A DNA stretch of 64,000 nt from positions 372,001 through 436,000 of the forward strand of contig JAEWUC010000005.1 of assembly GCA_023397505.1 (NCBI GenBank). The letters run 5' to 3'. This DNA is from Bacteroidota bacterium (GTDB lineage: Bacteria; Bacteroidota; Ignavibacteria; Ignavibacteriales; Melioribacteraceae). Positions 1-9,800 of this stretch are shown piece by piece. Each line of letters opens with the position of its first letter. Position 1 is the first letter of the stretch. A model generated the notes under the pieces. The model made no database searches, was not told the origin of the DNA, and saw only the letters and a list, made by a program, of their open reading frames with translations. The position numbers were made by a program, and so were the translations under genes.

Positions 1-125
1 CCGACTTTTAAAACGTCTTCCTTCTTTTCTGTGTAATATTTTGCAATTATTTTATCAAAGACTTCTTGTGTGGCTTCAAGCTCATGCTTTTTTACAACAC
101 TAAGTATGGTATATGTATTTTTCAT
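1..125 (-). CDS. Unrecognised protein, N-terminal part only
   Basis: An open frame on the minus strand starts at the ATG whose first base is 125 and runs off the left edge of the window. About 41 residues are visible, beginning MKNTYTILSVVKKHELEATQ; they are charged and predicted helical, with no signal peptide. Upstream on the minus strand the purine-rich AGAAGAGAA could act as a ribosome binding site. I cannot assign a family from so short a piece. It diverges from the RNA-binding protein gene at 548, and the two share a long AT-rich intergenic region. Confidence 0.5.
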   Translation of the reverse strand, partial: MKNTYTILSVVKKHELEATQEVFDKIIAKYYTEKKEDVLKV

Positions 126-547
126 CAAATATTTTCTCTTCTAAAAATATTCAAATAAGTTTTATACGAAAATAATATAATCCTACAGTATATATGAGGA
201 TATTTATCACAAAAAAAATAAAAAATCGAGCAAAAACTAGGAAAATGAAAGACAATTTTTGCCTAACCAAATATTCATAACATTCATTGGCAAAAAATAA
301 TTTTATCGATTCAAGTAATTTTTATGTGCATGCTTTTCTAATTCTTTTTATATATTTTAATATCGAGAACATTGCTTCTAATCTTTTTTTTGATCGGAGA
401 TTAAAACTTTGTATAAAGGAATAATCAATTAAAGATTATTAAACTTCTCCGCATTCACATTTCAATTCCAATTCTAATGAGCGGACTCATATAATCGACT
501 ATTTTGTATTTATTTAGTTAAAGTAATCAATAAAAAAGGAGTATAAA
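126..547. promoter_or_regulatory. AT-rich divergent intergenic region and leader of the RRM gene
   Basis: No convincing gene is present in these 422 bases. The stretch is very AT-rich and must hold the promoters of both flanking divergent genes. Close to the RRM gene there are two small inverted repeats: AATAATC/GATTATT at 420-440 and ATGAG/CTCAT at 477-490. They could fold in a leader transcript. A clear ribosome binding site, AAAAGGAG, ends about 6 bases before the ATG at 548. Known: glycine-rich RRM proteins of bacteria are often cold-induced and can have long leaders. Such regulation here is only inference. Confidence 0.4.
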
Positions 548-889
548 ATGAATATTTACGTTGGCAATCTTGCACAGGAAACAAGCGAAAAAGAATTGGA
601 ATCGCTTTTTCAAAAATACGGTGAAATTAAAAGTGCAAAGATTATTAAAGATATGTTCAGCGGCGATTCTAAAGGTTTCGGATTTGTGGAAATGAAAGAG
701 AAATCCGAAGGTGAAACTGCTATAAAAGAACTTAATGCTTATGAATTAAACGGTAAAAAAATCGTTGTGAATGAAGCCCGGCCAAAATCTGATAACAAAC
801 GCGGTGGCGGTGGCGGACATCGCGGCGGAGGCGGTAATAGAGGCGGCGGCTTCGGCGGCGGCAATAGAGGCGGCGGAAAACGCTGGTAG
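548..889 (+). CDS. RNA-binding protein: one RRM domain plus Gly/Arg-rich tail
   Basis: This 113-residue protein carries one RNA recognition motif at about residues 1-80. RNP2 is visible as IYVGNL near the start and RNP1 as KGFGFVEM at about residues 42-49, so the aromatic RNA-contacting residues are present. Residues 84-113 form a flexible tail rich in Gly, Arg and Asn (GGGG, NRGGG repeats), like the cyanobacterial Rbp cold-inducible and Bacteroidota RRM proteins. Expected role: cytoplasmic binding of single-stranded RNA, possibly an RNA chaperone. The AAAAGGAG site fixes the start. It is a single-gene unit, with a strong terminator at 977. Confidence 0.93.
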   Translation: MNIYVGNLAQETSEKELESLFQKYGEIKSAKIIKDMFSGDSKGFGFVEMKEKSEGETAIKELNAYELNGKKIVVNEARPKSDNKRGGGGGHRGGGGNRGGGFGGGNRGGGKRW

Positions 890-976
890 TCTTTTTTCTT
901 TTTATTTAGAATATTATATTTAATCCGTCTTTACGAATTTTTAATAATAATTAGGGTTTTATTCCCACTACTTGCA

Positions 977-1001
977 CCCCAGGTTTTACCTGGGGTTTTT
1001 T
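977..1001 (+). terminator. Rho-independent terminator after the RRM gene
   Basis: A perfect 8-bp stem (CCCCAGGT at 977-984 pairing with ACCTGGGG at 988-995), a 3-base loop and a run of six T follow. It lies 87 bases after the RRM stop codon and just before the next gene at 1025, so it should separate the two transcription units. Confidence 0.85.
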
Positions 1002-1024
1002 ATAATTTTATGCCGGGTATTTAA

Positions 1025-1489
1025 ATGATTATACGGTTTTTGTCTTTCCTACTGGTTGCCATTTTTATTTTACCCCTTTGTAATTTTGCTCAATCGTTTA
1101 ACAACCTTGATTCCAAATCATTTGAAAGAACACGCGATTCATTACTGTTAAATAAAAATTCATTTCTATCCGAACAGCAGCAGCTCAAAAACGAAATAGA
1201 TAGTTTGAAAAATATTTCCGATGAACTTGACGAGAAAATCAGCACCACGCTTGAAGAAATTAATTCTATATACAAAAAGAAGTTTGGAAAAGAAAAAGCT
1301 AATAGGATTATCAATAAACAAATTTGGAAAGGGATGACCGAGAAAATGCTTCGTGCAAGTTGGGGCGCCCCGGATAAAATTGATAAGAATGTTGAAAAAT
1401 GGGGAGTTTTTACTCAATGGTATTTTGGTGATGTTACTTTCTTTTTCAAAAACGGGAAACTTACCGATTGGGAAGAGGTAAAAAAATAA
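1025..1489 (+). CDS. Secreted coiled-coil protein with SmpA/BamE-like C-terminus
   Basis: This 154-residue protein begins with a signal peptide (hydrophobic run at about residues 5-20, cleavage near FAQS). Residues 35-90 are rich in Glu, Lys and Leu heptads and look like a coiled coil. The C-terminal 55 residues (GMTEKMLRASWGAPDKI ... WYFGDVTFFFKNGKL) resemble the short beta fold of the SmpA/OmlA/BamE group, where the G-M-T/S and G-x-P motifs recur. A periplasmic or envelope-associated role is inferred. There is no lipobox, so this is not a typical BamE lipoprotein. It follows the terminator at 977 and has no obvious operon partner. Confidence 0.7.
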   Translation: MIIRFLSFLLVAIFILPLCNFAQSFNNLDSKSFERTRDSLLLNKNSFLSEQQQLKNEIDSLKNISDELDEKISTTLEEINSIYKKKFGKEKANRIINKQIWKGMTEKMLRASWGAPDKIDKNVEKWGVFTQWYFGDVTFFFKNGKLTDWEEVKK

Positions 1490-1572
1490 GTAAATCTTCC
1501 GCGATATATTCAAGTAATATTTTCATTTTGATGCGGTTGTGTTAATTTGTGCATAATAAATACATAAATATC

Positions 1573-1971
1573 ATGAGAATATTTCTTTTCATAATTGTTT
1601 CATCATTCGTTATAAATGCACAACAATATCAATTAAACGATCCTTACCCGACTGCATCAATTACGCTTGAAATTAATTTTACCGTGGATAAATACTATCC
1701 CATTTTCGGAACAAGTGAAAAACCGCACACCAGCGAACGTCTTATAAAATTAACCGATAGGGATGGTAATTACTCGGCTTATCTGCATTTTAGCAATAAT
1801 TATAATTCTCCCCAACATAATACACGTTCTAAAACACTTCGGTTTTACTATCCCGATTCCTATTACGATTATATTAGGATTAGATTAGATAACGATGAAG
1901 CATTTGTTGTTTACCGGGAATATAAAGACGGGCACAAATGGGGTGAAATTTATTTCAATAAATACCCGTAG
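1573..1971 (+). CDS. Small secreted protein of unknown function
   Basis: From the ATG at 1573 the protein has about 132 residues and starts with a typical signal peptide, MRIFLFIIVSSFVINAQQ. A GTG at 1549 in the same frame would add eight residues ahead of the hydrophobic core, so the ATG is preferred. The mature part is rich in Tyr, Asp and Asn and predicted beta, with no Cys. I recognise no family. It ends two bases before the methyltransferase start at 1974, so the two are probably co-transcribed. Confidence 0.6.
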   Translation: MRIFLFIIVSSFVINAQQYQLNDPYPTASITLEINFTVDKYYPIFGTSEKPHTSERLIKLTDRDGNYSAYLHFSNNYNSPQHNTRSKTLRFYYPDSYYDYIRIRLDNDEAFVVYREYKDGHKWGEIYFNKYP

Positions 1972-1973
1972 AA

Positions 1974-2750
1974 ATGATCGATAAAGTAAATTACAATGAA
2001 ATATCTCCCGTTTATAATGACAGATATAAACAAAGCCCGCTTGAAGGAGTAGAAGATTTTTTAACTAATTTAGTCCATTCTCACAAACCAAGAAATATTC
2101 TTGAAGTTGGATGCGGGACCGCTCATTGGCTTCGTCAACTATACGGATTTGACTTTAACTTGTTCGGTGCGGACTATTCAAAAGGAATGCTGAACACCGC
2201 ACAAGCATATAACAAAAAAATAAATTTGTTTAATGCCGACGCACTTAATCTGCCGCTTAAAAATTCATCGTTTGATATGATATATGTACTTAACGCGATT
2301 CATCATTTCGGGGACCCGTTTAAGTTTATTACCGATTCTTTTCAATATCTAAAACCGGGCGGCATATTTGTAATTATCGGCTTGGAACCGCGCGAATCCC
2401 GGGATAATTGGTATATGTACAAGTATTTTAAAAGAACATATGAGATCGATATAAACCGCTTTCCGACTTTTACCCAAATTGAAACAAGCATGAGTAATTC
2501 CGGTTATAGTTCTATTAAAGTTGAACAAGTTCATAAAATCGATGCATTCAGAAAAGGACGCGAAGTACTGAAGGATCATTTCATAACAAAGAAGGGCGCC
2601 TCCCAGCTTGCATTGCTATCCGATGAAGAGTATAAAAAAGGAATTGATAAAATAAAATCGGATATTGATAACGCAGAAGCAGTAGGCGAAGAATTACCTT
2701 TCGAAATTAAACTACATTTTTACGCCGCCCTTGGAATAAAACTAATCTAA
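1974..2750 (+). CDS. Class I SAM-dependent methyltransferase
   Basis: The 258-residue protein has a Rossmann-type methyltransferase domain at about residues 35-145. Motif I is ILEVGCGTAHWL (residues 41-52), the acidic motif II region is FGADYS, motif III follows as NADALNLPLKNSSFD, and motif IV is MIYVLNAIHHF. It resembles UbiE/Methyltransf_11 small-molecule enzymes. The C-terminal 110 residues are a helical cap that may set substrate specificity. The substrate cannot be told from sequence. It is cytoplasmic with no signal peptide, and starts two bases after the preceding secreted protein. Confidence 0.85.
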   Translation: MIDKVNYNEISPVYNDRYKQSPLEGVEDFLTNLVHSHKPRNILEVGCGTAHWLRQLYGFDFNLFGADYSKGMLNTAQAYNKKINLFNADALNLPLKNSSFDMIYVLNAIHHFGDPFKFITDSFQYLKPGGIFVIIGLEPRESRDNWYMYKYFKRTYEIDINRFPTFTQIETSMSNSGYSSIKVEQVHKIDAFRKGREVLKDHFITKKGASQLALLSDEEYKKGIDKIKSDIDNAEAVGEELPFEIKLHFYAALGIKLI

Positions 2751-2871
2751 TTTTTCCCAGGAATTACAACACAAAATATGAGACAAAAAAAAGTGCATAT
2801 TTTTTAAAGCAACATATTTTTACATTAACGCGTCTAAAAAATCACAAACAATTCTCGTGGGGGGAATATAA

Positions 2872-3072
2872 ATGACGAAGTTTCTAATTTGGTTAATACT
2901 CTTTTTATTATGCTGGCCTTTGGCAATAGCTGCAATTATACTTTACCCTGTACTTTGGCTGTTGCTGCTGCCATTTAGAATTGTCGGCATTGCCGTTGAC
3001 GGTGTTTTAGAATTAATCGGAGCTTTGTTAAAATTTCCGGCAAGAATTATTCGCGGTCCTTCATCTTTATAA
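2872..3072 (+). CDS. Small two-helix membrane protein
   Basis: A 66-residue, strongly hydrophobic protein. Two membrane segments are visible, about residues 4-33 and 35-55, followed by a short basic tail (FPARIIRGPSSL). A strong GGGGGGAA ribosome binding site lies about 6 bases before the ATG. The composition (Leu, Ile, Trp, Pro) suits an inner-membrane peptide, but I do not recognise a family. It stands alone between a methyltransferase and the convergent thioredoxin-like gene. Confidence 0.65.
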   Translation: MTKFLIWLILFLLCWPLAIAAIILYPVLWLLLLPFRIVGIAVDGVLELIGALLKFPARIIRGPSSL

Positions 3073-3221
3073 GGTATTAAATTTATTGCGCGTGTTTCTC
3101 TACCATTATACTAATATGTTCATATTTGTGTAAATCATAAACGATCTGCGGAATCCGCGTTCAAATATTTTTCAACGATCTTTTTTCGTTAATAACTTTT
3201 GTTCTGTTCACTCACACACAA

Positions 3222-3692
3222 TTATTTTTTTGCAGCCCATTTCTTCAAAAATTTCATAAACTTTTCAACATCGTAGGATTTCTCTTTTTCAAGCAGACCC
3301 GTATTTTGCGAATGCAGCAGTTTACCCTTTTTGCTCAACACAAAAAAATGCGGATAACCTTCAACTTTGGGATATTGAGCAAAGAATTTTTCGTTCTTGT
3401 TTTCTTCACTATAATTTACTTTTACAACAATAAATTTTTCATTTAAAAAACTTTTTAATTCTTCATTTTCTTCTATGAAGTCGTCAATTCTGTGACACCA
3501 GATGCACCATTCGCCGCCGATATCCAAAATAATTCTGCGGTTTGTTTCCTTGGCTTCTTTAATTGCTAATTCCAAATCCTTAAACGGGTCCCTAAGCGGA
3601 TCAAATTTAACCCTGTTATTCTCATTTGCTGATTGAGGGTATAAATTCATAAAACTCATTAAAACAAAAACCGCTATATATATTTTTTTCAC
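3222..3692 (-). CDS. Periplasmic thioredoxin-like protein with WCxWC motif
   Basis: The 156-residue protein starts with a signal peptide (MKKIYIAVFVLMSFMNLYPQ) and then has one thioredoxin fold of the thioredoxin_7/DUF255-like type. The redox site reads WCIWCHRID, about residues 62-70, so both Cys of CxxC are present. The cis-Pro region is visible as EGYPHFFVL. Expected role: reduction or oxidation of disulfides outside the cytoplasm, with unknown partner. The gene diverges from the SirB1-like gene, and the start codons are about 80 bases apart. Confidence 0.85.
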   Translation of the reverse strand: MKKIYIAVFVLMSFMNLYPQSANENNRVKFDPLRDPFKDLELAIKEAKETNRRIILDIGGEWCIWCHRIDDFIEENEELKSFLNEKFIVVKVNYSEENKNEKFFAQYPKVEGYPHFFVLSKKGKLLHSQNTGLLEKEKSYDVEKFMKFLKKWAAKK

Positions 3693-3774
3693 TTTGTCTC
3701 CGTTTTATCCAGTTGTGTATTCTGCTTGTAAAAATAATACTATTTTGTATATAGAAAAAAACAATTCCCGCATT

Positions 3775-4596
3775 ATGAGTAAGAGTAATCTAAAATATTT
3801 TTTGAATTTGATCGACGATGAGTCGGATGAAATCCGCACTGAAATATTAAGCCGCATCAAAGAGTACGGAATTGAACTTGAGGAAGATCTTCTTAATCAC
3901 AAAGATTTAATCTCGCCGGAAAAATATCAATTACTAATTCCCATTATTGAAGAAAATAGAAGAATATGGATAATTGATAATTGGAATTCTTGGTTTGATC
4001 TTGATTCCGATAATGAAAAAATTGAATCTGCATTGAGCATACTCTCAAAATTCCACTACGGTTTAAACAGTCGTCCGGATCTCTCTTATCTTTTAGATGA
4101 ACTTGCAGAGGAATTTATGAACAAAATTCCTTACGGCGACGAGCTTGATCTTTCATTTTTCTTATTTAAAGAGAAAGAGTTATCCGGCGCAAAAGAAGAC
4201 TATCATAATCCCTTTAACAGTGATGCGGTTTATTCTATAATAAAAAAGAAAGGTCTTCCAATTACATTATCGCTGATTTATCTGTTGGTTGGTTCACGTC
4301 TCGGATTTGATATCAAAGGATGCAACTACCCCGGTCATTTTATGGCAAAATTCGATTTTGACGGTGAAACAATTATCGTTGATTGCTTTGCCAACGGGAA
4401 AGTTTTCTTCGAAAACGAAATCGATAAATTGTTAATAGGTAAACGAATTGATATTATTAAATCCATAATAGAGGATACTCCAGCAGAATTAATCATCCGC
4501 CGCGTTCTTAACAATCTTTCTAATTCGTATTCAATGTTGAATGATTATACAAACGCAAAATTCTTTTCAGGTCTAAGCGATAAAATCAACCTGTAA
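3775..4596 (+). CDS. SirB1-like transglutaminase-fold protein
   Basis: From the ATG at 3775 the product has 273 residues. Residues about 80-230 match the SirB1/transglut_core2 family. The signature region GLPITLSLIYLLVGSRLG is followed by GCNYPGHFMAKF and IIVDCFANG; H and D of the degenerate transglutaminase triad are visible while the usual Cys is absent. A TTG in frame at 3694 would start inside the divergent gene's first codon, so the ATG is preferred. Family members are cytoplasmic and poorly characterised. The neighbours on both sides are CxWCH thioredoxin-fold proteins. Confidence 0.8.
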   Translation: MSKSNLKYFLNLIDDESDEIRTEILSRIKEYGIELEEDLLNHKDLISPEKYQLLIPIIEENRRIWIIDNWNSWFDLDSDNEKIESALSILSKFHYGLNSRPDLSYLLDELAEEFMNKIPYGDELDLSFFLFKEKELSGAKEDYHNPFNSDAVYSIIKKKGLPITLSLIYLLVGSRLGFDIKGCNYPGHFMAKFDFDGETIIVDCFANGKVFFENEIDKLLIGKRIDIIKSIIEDTPAELIIRRVLNNLSNSYSMLNDYTNAKFFSGLSDKINL

Positions 4597-4656
4597 AATA
4601 TTATTATCCTGCTGAACTATAAAAAACATTTCTGGGTTTAATTAATAAAAACAACT

Positions 4657-6702
4657 ATGAATAAAATAAAACCCAATGCGCTCATAAACGAAAAAAGCCC
4701 CTACCTTTTACAGCATGCATATAACCCAGTAAATTGGATGCCGTGGAGTAAAGAAGCATTCAACAAATCGATAGCCGAGAACAAACCGGTTTTTCTTTCG
4801 ATCGGTTATTCAACATGCCATTGGTGTCATGTGATGGAAAAGGAATCTTTTGAAGATGAGGATGTAGCAAAAATATTGAATGATTCTTTTATATCAATTA
4901 AAGTTGACCGCGAAGAGCGTCCGGATATTGATCATATTTATATGAAAGTATGCCAATTAATGACCGGCAGCGGCGGCTGGCCCTTATCCGTTTTTTTGAC
5001 TCCCGGCAAAAAACCTTTCTTCGCCGGGACATATTTCCCAAAAGAAAATAAATACGGAAGAATCGGGTTCAAGGAGTTACTAAATAGAATTAAGGATTTA
5101 TGGATTGATAAACAAAACGAATTGACTAACAACGCCGAGGAAATTACATCAGCACTTACAGATAATTATTCTTCCAATCATAATCGGGAATCCGGCAAAG
5201 ATATAATCCTAAGTTCATTCAAAAATTTAAAGCGGCTTTACGATGTTGAAAACGGGGGATTCGGTTCGGCTCCAAAATTTCCCTCACCGCATAATCTATT
5301 ATTTATGCTTCGATATTGGAAAAAATATAGAGAACCTGCCGCACTCGAAATGGTTGACCAGACTTTAACCAAGATGAGAATGGGCGGGATTTTTGATCAA
5401 ATCGGTTTTGGTTTTCATAGGTATTCAACCGATTCCAAATGGCTTGTTCCCCACTTTGAAAAAATGCTTTACGACCAGGCAATGTTGATAATGGCTTATT
5501 CGGAAGCGTACCAGGCGACGAAAAAGAATTTATTTAGAAGCTCTGTTGACGAAATTATAGAATACCTAAAAACAAATCTTCTATCTCCCGAAGGAGGATT
5601 TTATTCGGCAGAAGACGCCGACAGCGAAGGCGAAGAAGGTAAGTTTTATGTCTGGTCACTAACCGAAATTAATAATCTGCTTAATGCTGATGAAGCCGAA
5701 TTATTTTCGAAAACATATAATATAACCGAGCGCGGCAATTTTAAAGATGAATCCACAGGCATTATGAATGGATCGAATATTCCACATTTGACTAAACCGG
5801 TTGAAGATGATAATGAAAAGAAATTATTAAATAGCATAAGACAAAAGTTAATATCTGTGCGTAATAAAAGAGTTCATCCATTTAAGGATGATAAAATTTT
5901 AACCGACTGGAATGGATTAATGATTGCAGCTCTTTCAACTGCTGCAAATGTATTTGATAATGAAAAATACTTAACACTTGCTTTAAAATGTAAAGAATTT
6001 ATCTTTTCCAAAATGATTACTGGAAACAATGAGCTTCTTCACAGATATAGGAATAATGAAAGCGGAATAAATGCAAATCTTGATGACTATTCTTTTTTGA
6101 TTTGGGGTTTGCTCTCTCTTTATAATTCTACTTTCGATGAGCAGCATTTAATTGATGCAATCAATCTGACTGATACAACTATCAAAATATTTTGGGATGA
6201 CAAAGACGGCATATTTTACTTTTCAAATTCATCAAGTTCCGATCTTATAATCCGCACAAAAGAAATTTACGATGGCGCTATTCCATCCGGTAATTCGGTT
6301 ATGCTTCATAATCTTGTCGTTCTTTCACGAATCATCGCCGAAATAAATTACGAGTCTATGATTGATAGAATGGTTGATTCATTTTCAAATATAATTAGCA
6401 GCAGTTCGTTTTCTAATACCTTTACTCTTTCTTCTTTTATTTTCTTAAACGAATCGAGTTATGAACTTGTAATTGTCGGCGATAAAGCAAATCCTGAAAC
6501 TGTCGGCTATATAAAAGAATTGAGAAGGCATTTTACACCGGATATGATTACAATTTTCAGAAACAGCGATTCAACTTCGAAAATCGATTACATCAACAAT
6601 TACAAAATGATAAACGGGCAAACCACATTTTACTTGTGCCGAAACCACACATGCGATACACCTACAAATGATATTCAAAAAATTATAAAGCAAATATCGT
6701 AG
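4657..6702 (+). CDS. YyaL/DUF255 thioredoxin-domain protein (SPATA20-like)
   Basis: The 681-residue length is normal for this family. The N-terminal thioredoxin-like DUF255 domain (residues 1-165) contains NEKSPYLLQHAYNPVNW, STCHWCHVMEKESFED and KVDREERPDID. The remainder resembles the (alpha/alpha)6 barrel of N-acylglucosamine 2-epimerases, with motifs such as GGFGSAPKFPSPHN and VPHFEKMLYDQA. The family is widespread from bacteria to man (SPATA20) but its reaction is not established. It is 60 bases after the SirB1-like gene and may share its transcript. A bidirectional terminator follows at 6801. Confidence 0.92.
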   Translation: MNKIKPNALINEKSPYLLQHAYNPVNWMPWSKEAFNKSIAENKPVFLSIGYSTCHWCHVMEKESFEDEDVAKILNDSFISIKVDREERPDIDHIYMKVCQLMTGSGGWPLSVFLTPGKKPFFAGTYFPKENKYGRIGFKELLNRIKDLWIDKQNELTNNAEEITSALTDNYSSNHNRESGKDIILSSFKNLKRLYDVENGGFGSAPKFPSPHNLLFMLRYWKKYREPAALEMVDQTLTKMRMGGIFDQIGFGFHRYSTDSKWLVPHFEKMLYDQAMLIMAYSEAYQATKKNLFRSSVDEIIEYLKTNLLSPEGGFYSAEDADSEGEEGKFYVWSLTEINNLLNADEAELFSKTYNITERGNFKDESTGIMNGSNIPHLTKPVEDDNEKKLLNSIRQKLISVRNKRVHPFKDDKILTDWNGLMIAALSTAANVFDNEKYLTLALKCKEFIFSKMITGNNELLHRYRNNESGINANLDDYSFLIWGLLSLYNSTFDEQHLIDAINLTDTTIKIFWDDKDGIFYFSNSSSSDLIIRTKEIYDGAIPSGNSVMLHNLVVLSRIIAEINYESMIDRMVDSFSNIISSSSFSNTFTLSSFIFLNESSYELVIVGDKANPETVGYIKELRRHFTPDMITIFRNSDSTSKIDYINNYKMINGQTTFYLCRNHTCDTPTNDIQKIIKQIS

Positions 6703-6709
6703 CACCTCT

Positions 6710-6764
6710 GTCATTCCCGCGTCCCGCTTCGACTCGTCGAAGACGAGGCGAGAAACCGGAATCC
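6710..6764. repeat. REP-like palindromic element, longer variant
   Basis: The segment starts GTCATTCCCGCG and ends CCGGAATCC, the two ends of the widespread bacterial REP-type hairpin. The centre contains a perfect small hairpin, CTTCGAC/GTCGAAG, at 6727-6742. A related but minimal version occurs at 17596-17620. It lies between convergent genes, the usual place for such elements. Confidence 0.6.
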
Positions 6765-6800
6765 ATTTTATTATAATTGCATGAAAATGCTTTAAAACAA

Positions 6801-6850
6801 GAAACCCCGGCATAACCGGGGTTTCCGTAGTGAACGCATACATGCGTTCA
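6801..6850. terminator. Bidirectional terminator and adjacent palindrome
   Basis: A perfect 10-bp stem (GAAACCCCGG at 6801-6810 pairing with CCGGGGTTTC at 6816-6825, five-base loop) lies between the convergent YyaL gene and the giant secreted gene. Read on the minus strand it is followed by a T-rich stretch, so it suits termination of the giant gene. Next to it is a 20-base palindrome at 6831-6850, TGAACGCAT/ATGCGTTCA with a two-base centre, which may strengthen termination or protect the transcript end. Confidence 0.75.
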
Positions 6851-6875
6851 CTAATAATTTATCAGAATCAGATGA

Positions 6876-9800
6876 TTACTTCATCAATAACATCTTCTTA
6901 ACTTGAACAAAGTCACCTGCTTCGATTCTGTAGATATACATACCGCTCGAAAGTCTGCTTGCATTGAATTCAACTGTATGACGACCAGCTTGCATAACTC
7001 TGTTGACCAATGTAGCTACTTCTTCACCAAGTATGTTGTAAATTCTAACAGCAACATTAGATTCTTTCGGAAGATCGAATTTAATGTTTGTTGAAGGGTT
7101 GAACGGATTCGGGAAGTTCTGGTAGAGTGCGAAATCCGTTGGAACTGTTTCTTCATCTACGCCTACTAACGGAGAAACGTTAACATTAAAGCTGTATGAG
7201 AAGAAGTCGTTGTTTTCTTCATCCATTGCAACTACTGTTACAACTGCATCACCGGTTTTTACAGGAGTAATTGTGAGTGTAGAACCGCTTACTGCAACTG
7301 TAGCTACTGCAACGTTTGCTGATTGTGCTTTGAATGTAAGTTCTCCAACATTGCCTGCGAATACGCTTGAAAGATCATATTCTTTAGCGCCGTTTTCAAG
7401 TATAAGATGCTGATCCGCAATCGGGTTAGCAACTGTCATATTTGAGCTTACACCGAGTGTAAATATAGCGCCGCCTGCTCTAAGACCAGCGTTAGCGCCT
7501 CTTTGTACTACAGTCGGGACACCGCTGCTTACTTCGTTATCGTATGAATCGTTTGTACCTTGTAACAACCATTGGTTTGTTATGTCGGTTTCTGTTCCGT
7601 GTCTTCTGATGATTCTAACATTGTTAATATCGTCGAAATCAAAGAATCCGGGTGATGTTAATTCGAGATCGAACTGAACAGAGCTGCTCAAGTTTGTTGG
7701 CTTTGTTCTGATGAACCAGTAGAAATTCGGGTAACGTGCAACATCGATTCCTTCGGCTACGCCGTCTGCAATCGGTAATGCAACCGCACCGTCAGGTGCT
7801 TCATCAACATGAGTAGCTATAATTGTATATCCGTGAGGAATTGTAGGAATACCGAATACAGGATTGAATGTAACCGATACAGGTTTGTACAAGTTACGGC
7901 TGCCTACAGGGAATTCACTGCGGCTTTCGCTTGAGTTATTTATAGCTCCCATCATTGTTAATGTCTTTGCAACATTTCCAACTACGTGGCTAACGTTACC
8001 TGCAACTACACCGTCTCTGTTAAATCCTTGTCCGCCAACAGGTAGAGCTGGAGCCGGGATATTAAGAGTATTATCACCTGTAATAAAAAGACCTTTTTCA
8101 AAATAAATTGTACCTGTTGTTAAGTCGCCGCCTACAAGATTTACAGTAGCGTTGTTAGCGCCTTTTGCAATTCTTATATCGCCGAGTTGAGCGCCGCCTT
8201 CAGGAACTGTAATTGCAGATGGAAGGCTTCCGCCGAATGTTAAAGCTGCACCAAAAGTTGTAACTGGAATTGTTGCCAAATCATAAGCATCTAATCCTAT
8301 TATAAGATTACCGTTCAATGTAATCGGGGCAGCAGCAGCAGTTGTAAGATCGTTCTTTATTGTTAAAGTACCGTTTACCGTAACTGCTTTATTTAATGTT
8401 GTATTACGATTAACTGTATTTGATTCTCTTGTGAATTTAAGATTATTTACTGTAGCAGGTATTTCATTACCGTTGGAAACATAAGCAGCTGCAGAAGGAA
8501 TATAGGTAACATTTGTGCCTGTTCCGTAAGAAACTGCGCCAGTGCCTGTTAATGTTAACACACCTGCATCAACTTTAATAGACGCATTGTTTGCAACTGT
8601 TAAAGTTTTTGTTGTAGGTACATTTAATGTACCTGCTGTGTATGTGATCGCTGTATTAACAGTTCTTGAATCCGGTAATGTTGCAGCAGCAGCATTGTTA
8701 ACAACTAATGTTTTAACCAATGTAGCTGTAGCCGGCCATACTGTTGCATTAACAGTAACTGCAGCCGGATTAACTAATGTTAAGTCAATTGTTGTATATG
8801 CTGGAGCTACATCGAATTTACCGTCGCTGTAGTAAACTACCGCTTTGTCAGCAACAGTTAAACGAGCTGAACCGCCAACTGTATGTGTAATAGTGTTTGC
8901 TGCAGCAATATCTAAATATAATTTTTTTGTAACAGTAGCACCAGAAGCTGTACCAAAAGTTACATTGATAGCATCTTGTACTGGAGCACCGCCTGCAACA
9001 CCGCCAAATCTAAGGTTAGGAATTGAGAAATCAGTACCTTGATTGAAGGTTGTTGTTCTAATGCTCAAGAAACCATCTGTAGCTTGGTATGTAGCGCCTG
9101 CTGCTGTTCTGTTAAACGTACCTGCAGCGGCCAAAGCTCCGCCATCTATAGGAGTTGTAACAGCATCGATAGTGATATTTTTTGCGCCGAAATTAAGTTT
9201 ACCACCGCTGTGTGTAAATGTGCGGTAAATTGTTAATGATGCGCCTGTACCGGCTAATTCTACATCATTAGCAATTGTAACATTGCCCAAAGTAGGGTTA
9301 CCGGCATATGTCCAAATCATTGGAACATTATCGGTTGCTGGTTCTAATATCAATGTACCAAGTACAAATGCACCTAAACCATCATGTGCAATAAATGATG
9401 CATCGGCAGACATTGTAAAATTCTTACCTGTTAATGTAAGATCTCTTCCTGCTGTAACATTATCGCCTAATTGTACTGTACCTTTTTTAATATTTACATC
9501 ACCTGCAAGAATTAAATGACCTGCATTAGTCGGGTCAATAACAAATAAATCAGCAGCATTAGCAAAATCTACATCAACTGGAGCGGCTATTGTCACATCT
9601 GTTCCAACAGCAGATAAAGTTGTAGGAGAAGTGCCTTTAAATACAAGTTTACCAGGTCCATTTGTTAAAGCGTCGCCTGTAATAACCGGAGCTGAACCAA
9701 GGTATGTCCATGTAAATCCTTCACCAATATTTATAGCACCGGCAACATGAGCAATATCTCCGGAAGAAGTTACATTTGAACTGAATTGTAATACGTTACT

